Assembly: GCF_036194065.1 (NCBI RefSeq)
Contig: NZ_CP108095.1
Location: forward strand, 7,378,001 to 7,442,000
Origin: Streptomyces sp. NBC_00239
GTDB lineage: Bacteria; Actinomycetota; Actinomycetes; Streptomycetales; Streptomycetaceae
Direction: 5' to 3'
DNA length: 64,000 nucleotides
The stretch's first letter is position 1, and each line of letters starts with the position of its first letter. The translations under genes were made by a program, and so were the position numbers. The notes under the pieces were generated by a model that did not search any database, was not told the DNA's origin, and saw nothing but the letters and a program-made list of their open reading frames with translations. This document shows, in pieces, positions 24,432 to 31,737 of the stretch.

Positions 24432-27071
24432 TCAGGCCGACGGGTGTCCCACCCGGCCCGCCCGGCCGGTGCGCTGCGTGCCGCGCCGCCGGCCCCGGGC
24501 CGGGACCGGCTCCGCCCAGCGCATGCCGAGCGCGTCCAGCTCCGCCACCCGCTCCGGGGTGAGCCGGTCGGCCCGGCTGCGGGCGTTGGCGATCCAGGCG
24601 CCGAGCCCGTACGCGACCCCGTCGACCGTCTCCACGTGCGTACGCGGCACCCGCAGGTGCCCCTCGCGCGCGTGGAAGCGGCGCGCGGCGGTCAGGTTCG
24701 CCGCCCACTTGTCCGGGTGCGGGACCCGCCGGCGCGGCCGCTCCTCGGCGCTCGCGGGGCCGATGTCCAGCACGTGCCGGAGCATCCACTGCTGGGCCAT
24801 CGCCAGCCCGTCCCAGCCGAGCCGCTGCGCCTGCACCCATGCCCCGAGGTCCTCGCCCTGCACCACGCGCTCGCCGGGGGCGTGCGGTACCGGCTCGCCC
24901 GCCTGCGCGTGCGCCCGTACCAGCCGGAAGCAGCGCTGCCAGGAGATCGGCCAGTCCGGGCACCAGGCCGCGTCGATCTCCTCCAGGGCCCGGCGCCGGT
25001 CCTCGGACAGGGCGCCCGTGGCCTGCGGGTCCCGGCGGGCCGCCGCCCGGTTGTTCTTCAGCCACACGCCCAGCGGGTAGCCGTGCCAGGTGGCGTCCAG
25101 CGGGGCCAGCAGGTGCCCGTGCTCCGCCGCCCAGCCCCGCGCGGCGGCGAGTCCCTCTTCGAACGCCACGTCGAAGTGCGACCAGACCATCCCCAGCGCG
25201 TCGAGCCGGGCGATCCGCTCCTTCGACAGCCGGCCCTGCTTGTGCGCGCGGCGGGCGTCGGCGATCCACTGGCCCAGCGGGAACCCGGCCAGCGGCGCCG
25301 GCCAGCCCGCCGTCGCCTCCTGCGTACCCGCCGTTTCCTCCGTACCCGCCTCCAGGGCCGCACCCGCCTCCGCTGCCACGCCCGCCTCCGCCACCGTGCC
25401 CGACTCCGGGGCCGTACCGGCGGGCACCTCCCCTGCCGCCTCCGCTGCCACGCCCGCCTCCGGCGCGCGGAAGCCGAACGGCACCCGCAGGTCGCCGTTC
25501 CGGCGCGCGTACGCGGCGGCCGCCGCCAGCCCGCGGTTCCAGTGCGTGCTCTCGGGGCTGAGGATGCGCATGCTGATGAAGGCGGCCAAGACCGCCGGGT
25601 CCCGCGGCACCGAGAACTTCAGCAGCTCGCGCGCCGGGCCGCTCAGCCCGCGGCCCGCCGCCTCGCCCCGCCCGCGGCCGGTCGGCTGGTAGGAGCCCGG
25701 GGCCTGCGGCTGCGCGAGCGCCTCCACCACGCGCGCGTCATGGGCCCGCAGCGCCTCCAGCAGCCGGGCCAGGTCCCCGTACGCCCGCGAGGTCAGCATG
25801 GCGTCCGGGGTCTCGCCGGGGCCGAGGAGCACGGGCACCACCAGCGAGGCCACCTTGCCCTCGCCGGGCCGGACCCGCAGCGCCCGGCCCACCGCCTGGA
25901 CCAGATCCGGCATCGAGCCGCGCACGTCCGCCCACAGGACCGAGTCGCACGCCCGCGTGTCCACGCCCTCGCCCAGGACGCGCACCGAACTCAGGAAGCC
26001 GTGCCGGGCGGCCGCGAACTGCTCCAGCACCTGCCGCCGGTGGGCCGGCCGGTGCTCGCCGCACAGCCAGTCCGCCCACACCTCGCGGGGGAACCGCAGC
26101 CGGTCCGCACGGTGCAGCCGCTTGGCGACCTCCGGCAGGCCCGCGGCGAACGCCTCCGCCTCCTTGGTCAGCTGGTGGAAGACGAGGGTCCGCTGGAGGC
26201 CCTCCTCCGCGGCGGCCTTCACCGCGGCCGTCTGCAGCGCCGCCAGCCGGGCTCCGCGGACCGCGTCGGACCGGGCGTCCGCGCCGAGCAGCACGGCCGC
26301 CTGGAAACCGGGGTCGGTCACGTCCACGCACACCACCTGGTACGGCGCGACGATCCCCCGGTCGATCGCCTCCGACAGGGTCAGCTGGTGGCAGACGCTC
26401 CCGAACGGGCCGTCCGGGTCGTCCTCCATGGACGCGACCAGCTCACCCTGTCGCCCCTGCCCGCCCGCTCCGCCGGTCCGCGCCCCGGCCTCCTCCTCGC
26501 CCGCCTGCCACAGCCGCGGGGTCGCCGTCATGTAGAGGCGCCGGGCCGCCGGGACCCGCGCGTTGTCGTGCACCACGGCCCACGCCTTGCCGATCCGCCC
26601 CGACGTGCGGTGCGCCTCGTCGACCACGACCAGGTCCCAGGCCGCCAGCCCGGCCCGGTGCGCCCGCTCGACGATGCCCAGGCCCAGCGAGGCGTACGTG
26701 GCGAACACGGTGACCCGCTCCGGCCCCCGGCACCACGCGGCCAGTTGCCCGGCATCCGTGGTGTTGCGGAATCCGACCTCGTTCTCGCGCAGCGAGGACA
26801 CCCCGACCACGGGTCCGTGCCGGCCCGCCTGCCGCCAGGCGGCGACCGACTGGGTGAGGAGGTCGAGCGACGGCACGAGCACCAGGACGCGCGACGCCCG
26901 CAGTTCCTCGGAGGCGCGGGCCGCGACCAGGGTCTTGCCGGAACCGGTCGCCATGATCACCTGGGCGCGCAGGCCGCGGCCGGCCGGGCGGGGGCCCGGG
27001 GGCAGCTCCAGCGCGCGCAGCACGGCGTCGACTGCCTCCCGCTGATGCGGCCGCAAGTCCATCCGTGCCAT
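24432..27071 (-). CDS. DEAD/DEAH-box helicase with helicase-associated repeats
   Basis: 879-aa superfamily 2 helicase. Walker A ATGSGKT (41-47), DEAH box VVVDEAHR (~148-155), TATP motif (MTATPRL) and the C-terminal arginine-finger region QAVGRALRVRPGEG are present. The second half contains at least three helicase-associated (HA) units of the W...G.LP.G.WI...R....L..ERI..L..LGM.W type. An Ala/Glu/Gly-rich linker of ~50 residues lies between helicase core and HA repeats. ATG 27071 (MARMDLRPHQREAVDAV) fits the family start; GTG or ATG codons further upstream are less likely. Probably acts on DNA; role unknown. Confidence 0.82.
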   Translation of the reverse strand: MARMDLRPHQREAVDAVLRALELPPGPRPAGRGLRAQVIMATGSGKTLVAARASEELRASRVLVLVPSLDLLTQSVAAWRQAGRHGPVVGVSSLRENEVGFRNTTDAGQLAAWCRGPERVTVFATYASLGLGIVERAHRAGLAAWDLVVVDEAHRTSGRIGKAWAVVHDNARVPAARRLYMTATPRLWQAGEEEAGARTGGAGGQGRQGELVASMEDDPDGPFGSVCHQLTLSEAIDRGIVAPYQVVCVDVTDPGFQAAVLLGADARSDAVRGARLAALQTAAVKAAAEEGLQRTLVFHQLTKEAEAFAAGLPEVAKRLHRADRLRFPREVWADWLCGEHRPAHRRQVLEQFAAARHGFLSSVRVLGEGVDTRACDSVLWADVRGSMPDLVQAVGRALRVRPGEGKVASLVVPVLLGPGETPDAMLTSRAYGDLARLLEALRAHDARVVEALAQPQAPGSYQPTGRGRGEAAGRGLSGPARELLKFSVPRDPAVLAAFISMRILSPESTHWNRGLAAAAAYARRNGDLRVPFGFRAPEAGVAAEAAGEVPAGTAPESGTVAEAGVAAEAGAALEAGTEETAGTQEATAGWPAPLAGFPLGQWIADARRAHKQGRLSKERIARLDALGMVWSHFDVAFEEGLAAARGWAAEHGHLLAPLDATWHGYPLGVWLKNNRAAARRDPQATGALSEDRRRALEEIDAAWCPDWPISWQRCFRLVRAHAQAGEPVPHAPGERVVQGEDLGAWVQAQRLGWDGLAMAQQWMLRHVLDIGPASAEERPRRRVPHPDKWAANLTAARRFHAREGHLRVPRTHVETVDGVAYGLGAWIANARSRADRLTPERVAELDALGMRWAEPVPARGRRRGTQRTGRAGRVGHPSA

Positions 27072-27198
27072 CTCTGCTCTGCCTTCGCCGTGGACGCCTC
27101 CCGGTCCCATTCTGGTGCACCGGCCGCGCGAAACCGTGAGGGTGACGGTTCCGGACTCCGCTGCGGGCAGGTCAGAGGCCCCCTGGCATGATCATCGG

Positions 27199-27876
27199 AT
27201 GAACGGGAGACGTGTGTTGTTCGATGTCGACGGGACCCTGATCGACGCCGTGGCGAACCAGCGCCGGATCTGGCACAGCTGGGCCCGGGGGCACGGCCTC
27301 GACCCCGCCGAGGTGCACGCGGTGGCGCAGCGCACCCGGCCGGCGGACACCTTCGCCCTCGTCGCTCCGGACGCCGACCCGGCCGCCTGCCTCGCCGAGT
27401 TCCACGCGCTGGAGGACGAGGACGTCCGTACGGGCCGCTACGGGGCGTTCCCCGGGGCGGCCGAGCTGCTCGGCGGGCTGCCGGCCGGCACCTGGGCGCT
27501 GGTGACGTCGAACTACGAGCACCGGGTGCGCGGCCGGTTCGCGCGCACCGGACTGCCCGCGCCCGGTCTGGTCGTCGACGCGGCGGCGGTCGCCGAGGGC
27601 AAGCCGTCGCCGGTCCCGTACCTGCGGGCGGCCGAGCTGCTGGGCGCCGACCCCGCGGACTGCCTGGTCGTCGAGGACGCCCCGTCCGGCATCGAGGCGG
27701 GGCTGCGCGCGGGCATGACCGTCTGGTCGGTCAACACGCCGGTGCCGCAGGCCGGTCCGGACGGCGGCTCGGGCGGCAGGGCGGAGCCCGACCGAGCCCC
27801 CGGGGCGCACCGGAGCTTCGGCACGCTCCACGAGGCCGCCCCCGCGATCCTGGCGTGGGCTGCCGGCACGCACTGA
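27199..27876 (+). CDS. HAD-superfamily hydrolase (phosphoglycolate phosphatase-like)
   Basis: 225-aa haloacid-dehalogenase-type phosphatase. Motif I is LFDVDGTLID, motif II ALVTSNYEHR, motif III the lysine of AEGKPSPVPYL, and motif IV VVEDAPSGIEAGLRAG. The helical cap lies between motifs I and II. The family dephosphorylates sugar phosphates. ATG 27199 is the first start before motif I. A Gly/Pro-rich stretch (residues 180-205) near the C-terminus is extra. It converges with the AraC gene across a tandem repeat. Confidence 0.82.
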   Translation: MNGRRVLFDVDGTLIDAVANQRRIWHSWARGHGLDPAEVHAVAQRTRPADTFALVAPDADPAACLAEFHALEDEDVRTGRYGAFPGAAELLGGLPAGTWALVTSNYEHRVRGRFARTGLPAPGLVVDAAAVAEGKPSPVPYLRAAELLGADPADCLVVEDAPSGIEAGLRAGMTVWSVNTPVPQAGPDGGSGGRAEPDRAPGAHRSFGTLHEAAPAILAWAAGTH

Positions 27877-27912
27877 CGCGCCGGCCGTGGCCACGGCCGC
27901 CCGTACGGCCGT

Positions 27913-27991
27913 CACGGCAACAGCGGGCACGACAACAGGGGACACGGCAACAGCGGCCACGAGAACAGGGGACGCGGCAACAGCGGGCGCG
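27913..27991. repeat. 30-bp tandem repeat, 2.6 copies
   Basis: A 30-bp unit (27913-27942) repeats with two substitutions at 27943-27972 and partially to 27991. Each unit is itself built of two related 15-bp halves (CAACAGCGGGCACGA / CAACAGGGGACACGG). It fills the convergent gap between the HAD and AraC genes. No gene is seen in it. Confidence 0.75.
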
Positions 27992-28013
27992 CCGGCGGCC
28001 GTCACGGTGCTTC

Positions 28014-28916
28014 TCACGCCGCCGGGTCGCCGGCGCCGGCCGGGTACAGGGTCGGCGGCCGGGCCGGGTCCGGGACCTGCCGGGACCAGCCGCCCGGCAC
28101 CGTGCGGCCCTGCTGCTCGCGGAACCGTACGGGGGCCACCCCCACCCGGCGCGTGAACAGCCGGGAGAAGTAGCCCGGGTCGTGGTAGCCCACCCGGCGG
28201 GCCACCGCCGCCACCGGCAGGTCCGTCGCGGCCAGCAGTTCCTTCGCTCGGCCCAGCCGGATGCCGAGCAGGAAGTCCTTCGGGCTGCACCCCGAGCCCC
28301 GGCGGACCGCCGTGCGCAGCTCGGCCGGGCTCATCCCGTGCCGGGCCGCGTGCTCGGCCACCGACAGCGGCAGGAACGCGTCCCGGGCCAGCGCCCGCAG
28401 CACCGGATGGCCGTCCGGCGCGGTGTCCGCGCGGGCCCGCCGCAGCGCCACCAGGAGTTCGTGCACGGCGGCCGACGACTCCACCTCCAGCAGCGGGTTG
28501 CCCCGGTGCGCGGCCCGGGCGATCCGCCCCACCACCGCCCGGGCGCCCGCCGCGTCCCCCAACGGCACCACGGGCCGGTCCGGTTCGATGTACCCGAGCT
28601 CGGTGTACGTGGCCGTCGCCGTGCCCGTGAAGTCGACGAAGCACTCGTCCCAGCCGGTCACCGGATCGGCCCCGTACGCGTGCTCCCGGCCCGGGACCAG
28701 CCAGATCAGCGCGGGTGCGACGACCCGGACCCGGCTGCCGTCCGGCGCCCGGAACCAGCCGCCGCCCGCCGACACCACGACGGCCACGTGGTGGTCGAGG
28801 GTGCGCGGGCCGACCGGCGGCAGCGTCCCGTACTGGAGGCCCACCCCGAGGCAGACCAGCCCGAGCCGGTGGTGCACCGGTCCGGGCGTGAAGTACCGCA
28901 TCCACGTGTGATACAC
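28014..28916 (-). CDS. AraC family regulator of the beta-galactosidase gene
   Basis: 300-aa regulator with an N-terminal cupin-like sensor domain (about 1-170) and a C-terminal pair of helix-turn-helices (LSVAEHAARHGMSPAELRTAVRRGSGCSPKDFLLGIRLGRAKELL and LPVAAVARRVGYHDPGYFSRLFTRRVGVAPVRFRE). GTG 28916 has GGGAGGGG upstream; ATG 28901 is the alternative. It is divergent from the GH35 gene, and direct repeats at 29007-29041 look like its binding sites, so it probably senses a galactoside and activates that gene. Confidence 0.85.
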   Translation of the reverse strand: MYHTWMRYFTPGPVHHRLGLVCLGVGLQYGTLPPVGPRTLDHHVAVVVSAGGGWFRAPDGSRVRVVAPALIWLVPGREHAYGADPVTGWDECFVDFTGTATATYTELGYIEPDRPVVPLGDAAGARAVVGRIARAAHRGNPLLEVESSAAVHELLVALRRARADTAPDGHPVLRALARDAFLPLSVAEHAARHGMSPAELRTAVRRGSGCSPKDFLLGIRLGRAKELLAATDLPVAAVARRVGYHDPGYFSRLFTRRVGVAPVRFREQQGRTVPGGWSRQVPDPARPPTLYPAGAGDPAA

Positions 28917-29006
28917 CGGCCCGCCCCTCCCGCTGCCGCACCCACCGGACCGGCCGCGCGCCGACGGCGCTCCTCGTACACCGGTCCGGATGCCGTGCGT
29001 CCGTTC

Positions 29007-29041
29007 CTTCGTCCATGAACTGCCGATCTTTGTCCATGGAC
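29007..29041 (+). promoter_or_regulatory. AraC-type direct repeats before the GH35 gene
   Basis: Two 14-bp direct repeats CTTYGTCCATGRAC start at 29007 and 29028, exactly 21 bp apart, which is two helical turns and the spacing of classical araI half-sites. The second contains the palindrome GTCCATGGAC. They end 31 bp before the beta-galactosidase start. Confidence 0.6.
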
Positions 29042-29072
29042 GGGCCGCCCGCCAGAGGGCGAGGGTGGGGCC

Positions 29073-30830
29073 GTGAGCGATTTCCGAGTGGGCGAGGAAC
29101 ACTTCGAGCTGGACGGCAGGCCGGTGCGGCTGCTCTCCGGCGCGCTGCACTACTTCCGGGTGCACGAAGGGCAGTGGCGGCACCGGCTCGCCATGCTGCG
29201 CGCGATGGGCCTCAACTGCGTCGAGACGTACGTGCCGTGGAACCTCCACGAGCCCGTCCCCGGCGAGTACCGGGACGTGGCCGCGGTCAGCCGCTTCCTG
29301 ACCGCGGTGCGCGAGGCAGGCCTGTGGGCGATCGTGCGGCCCGGCCCGTACATCTGCGCGGAATGGGAGAACGGCGGCCTGCCGCACTGGGTCACCGGGC
29401 CGTTCGGGCCGCGCGTGCGCACCCGCGACGCCGAGTACCTGGCCTGCGTGGACGCCTGGTTCGCGGAACTGCTGCCGCTGATCGTGCCGCACCAGATCAC
29501 CGCACCCGGCGGCGGCCCCGTGCTGATGGTGCAGGTCGAGAACGAATACGGCTCCTACGGCTCGGACCGCCGCTACCTGCGCCACCTCGCCGACACGCTG
29601 CGGGCCGGCGGGGTGACCGTACCGCTGTTCACGTCCGACGGGCCCGAGGACCACATGCTCACCGGCGGCTCCCTGCCCGGGATCCTCGCCACCGCCAACT
29701 TCGGCTCCCAGGCCGCCGCCGCCTTCGACACCCTGCGCCGCCACCAGCCCAAGGGCCCCCTGATGTGCATGGAGTTCTGGTGCGGCTGGTTCAACCACTG
29801 GGGCGCCGGGCACATCGGGCGCGCCGCCGCCGACGCCGCCGCCACCCTGCGCGAGATCCTCGAACAGGGCGCCTCCGTCAACCTGTACATGGCGCACGGC
29901 GGCACCAGCTTCGGCGGCTGGGCCGGCGCCAACCGGGCCGGTGAACTCCACGACGGGCCGCTCCGGGCGGACGTCACGTCCTACGACTACGACGCGCCCG
30001 TGGACGAACGCGGCCGGCCCACCGCGAAGTTCGAGGCGTTCCGCGAAGTACTGCGGGACTACGCCGACGGCCCGCTGCCGGCCCTGCCGCCCGCCCCGCC
30101 GGTCCTCGACGGGCCCGCCACCGCCGAACTCACCGCCTGGACCTCTCTGGACGAGGTCATCGCCGCCCTCGGCGGACCCGAGCGGACCTTCGGCGCGCCG
30201 CCCACCTTCGAGGAACTCGGCGTGGACCGCGGGCTGGTGCGCTACCGCACCACCGTGCCCGGCCCCCGGCAGCCCTACCCGCTGAGCGTGCCGGGCCTGC
30301 GCGACCGCGCCGTGGTCCTCGTCGACGGGGTCCGCGCCGGCATCCTCACCGAGGAGGACCACACCCTGCCCGAACCCGTGCCGGGCCCCGCCCGGATCGA
30401 CCTGTGGGTGGAGTCCCTGGGCCGGGTCAACTACGGCCCCCGGCTCGGCGAACCCAAGGGCATCACCGGCGGCATCCGGCACGAACGCCAGTACCTGCAC
30501 GGGGTGCGGGCCCGCGGGCTGCGCCTGGACGCCTTCGAAGACGAGGCCCGGCTGCGCGCCCTGCCCGCGGACCCGCCGCCCGCCGGCGCCCCCGGCCTGT
30601 ACCGCGGCACCGTCGAGGTCGCCGGCCCCGGCGACGCCCGCCTCACCCTGCCCGGCTGGACCCGCGGATTCGTCTGGGTGAACGGCTTCAACCTGGGCCG
30701 CTACTGGTCCGCCGGCCCCCAGCACGAGCTGTACGTCCCCGGCCCGGTGCTCCGTACCGGCGGCAACGACGTCCGGGTGCTCGAACTCGAACAGGCCCCG
30801 GCCGCCCCCGCCGTCCGCCTCGCACCGTGA
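29073..30830 (+). CDS. Family 35 beta-galactosidase
   Basis: 585-aa glycoside hydrolase. The (beta/alpha)8 domain carries the acid/base motif VQVENEYGSYG (Glu158 of NEYG, next to Glu156) and the nucleophile motif MCMEFWCGWFNHWG (Glu234). The C-terminal beta-sandwich ends in PGWTRGFVWVNGFNLGRYW, typical of GH35. It removes terminal beta-galactose from oligosaccharides. There is no signal peptide, so it is probably cytoplasmic and acts on imported sugars. GTG 29073 follows GAGGGTGGGG. Divergent AraC gene and direct repeats suggest inducible expression. Confidence 0.9.
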   Translation: MSDFRVGEEHFELDGRPVRLLSGALHYFRVHEGQWRHRLAMLRAMGLNCVETYVPWNLHEPVPGEYRDVAAVSRFLTAVREAGLWAIVRPGPYICAEWENGGLPHWVTGPFGPRVRTRDAEYLACVDAWFAELLPLIVPHQITAPGGGPVLMVQVENEYGSYGSDRRYLRHLADTLRAGGVTVPLFTSDGPEDHMLTGGSLPGILATANFGSQAAAAFDTLRRHQPKGPLMCMEFWCGWFNHWGAGHIGRAAADAAATLREILEQGASVNLYMAHGGTSFGGWAGANRAGELHDGPLRADVTSYDYDAPVDERGRPTAKFEAFREVLRDYADGPLPALPPAPPVLDGPATAELTAWTSLDEVIAALGGPERTFGAPPTFEELGVDRGLVRYRTTVPGPRQPYPLSVPGLRDRAVVLVDGVRAGILTEEDHTLPEPVPGPARIDLWVESLGRVNYGPRLGEPKGITGGIRHERQYLHGVRARGLRLDAFEDEARLRALPADPPPAGAPGLYRGTVEVAGPGDARLTLPGWTRGFVWVNGFNLGRYWSAGPQHELYVPGPVLRTGGNDVRVLELEQAPAAPAVRLAP

Positions 30831-30861
30831 AAGGCGCAGGCACAAGGCGGGGGCGGACGGC

Positions 30862-31737
30862 CTACGAGGTGATGTCCTTGCGGGCGAACCCCCGGAACGC
30901 GAGGGCGAACAGGACCAGCGCGTACGCCGTCGACACCGCCGCGCCCTTCACCATCCCGCCCCACTCCAGATGCGGCTGGAGCGCGTCCGCCCACGCGAAC
31001 TGCCAGTGCGCGGGCAGGAATTCACGCCACGACCCGAGCGCGGTCACCGCGTCCAGGACGTTGCCAACGATGGTCAGCCCGACGGCCCCGCCGACCGCGC
31101 CCAGCGGCGCGTCGGTACGGGTCGACAGCCAGAACGCCAGTCCCGCCGTGACCAGTTGGGACACGAAGACGAAGCCGACCACGAGGGCCAGCCGAGGCAC
31201 CGCCTGGCCCGCCGGCAACGCACCGCCGGTGGGCAGTTGCAGCGGCCCCCAGCCGTACGCGACCGTACCCGCGGCCAGCGCCACCACCGGCAGCAGCACC
31301 ATCGCCGCCAGACTGAAGCCGAGCGCGACGACCATCTTGCTCCACAGCAGCCGCACCCGCGGGACGGGAGCCGCCAGCAGGTAGCGCAGCGAGGACCAGC
31401 TCGCCTCGGACGCCACCGTGTCCCCGCAGAACAGCGCCACCGGCACCACCAGCAGGAAGCCCGCCGACACGAACAGGCAGGTCACGGTGAAGTTCACGCC
31501 CGACACCGTGGCCCGGTCGATGAGCGTGATCCGCTCCCCGCCGTCCCCGCCGCCGGAGGGACCGCCCCCCACCGCGAACGCCGCGATCAGCACGAACGGC
31601 AGCGCCGCCAGCACCCCGCCCATGACCAGGGTCCGGCGCCGCCGCCACTGGCGCAGCGCCTCCACCCGCAGCGGCAGCGTGTGCCGCGCCCGGTAGCCGG
31701 GCGCGCTCTGTGCCGCAGGCTCGCTCCGCACGCTCAT
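30862..31737 (-). CDS. ABC transporter permease
   Basis: 291-aa integral membrane protein with about six hydrophobic segments, ABC-2 permease-like (RRRRTLVMGGVLAALPFVLIAAFAV, LLAAPVPRVRLLWSKMVVALGFSLAAMVLLPVVALAAG, and a final FALAFRGFARKDI). Its ATG overlaps the stop of the upstream hydrolase-ATPase fusion (ATGA), so the two are translationally coupled and form one transporter. Direction is probably export. Substrate unknown. Confidence 0.82.
   Translation of the reverse strand: MSVRSEPAAQSAPGYRARHTLPLRVEALRQWRRRRTLVMGGVLAALPFVLIAAFAVGGGPSGGGDGGERITLIDRATVSGVNFTVTCLFVSAGFLLVVPVALFCGDTVASEASWSSLRYLLAAPVPRVRLLWSKMVVALGFSLAAMVLLPVVALAAGTVAYGWGPLQLPTGGALPAGQAVPRLALVVGFVFVSQLVTAGLAFWLSTRTDAPLGAVGGAVGLTIVGNVLDAVTALGSWREFLPAHWQFAWADALQPHLEWGGMVKGAAVSTAYALVLFALAFRGFARKDITS

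Noticed and set aside
28917..29072. The long minus-strand frame joining the AraC gene to the region opposite GH35 (943 aa)
   Set aside because: Only the C-terminal 300 residues form a family; the upstream part is antisense to the beta-galactosidase and crosses the operator region.
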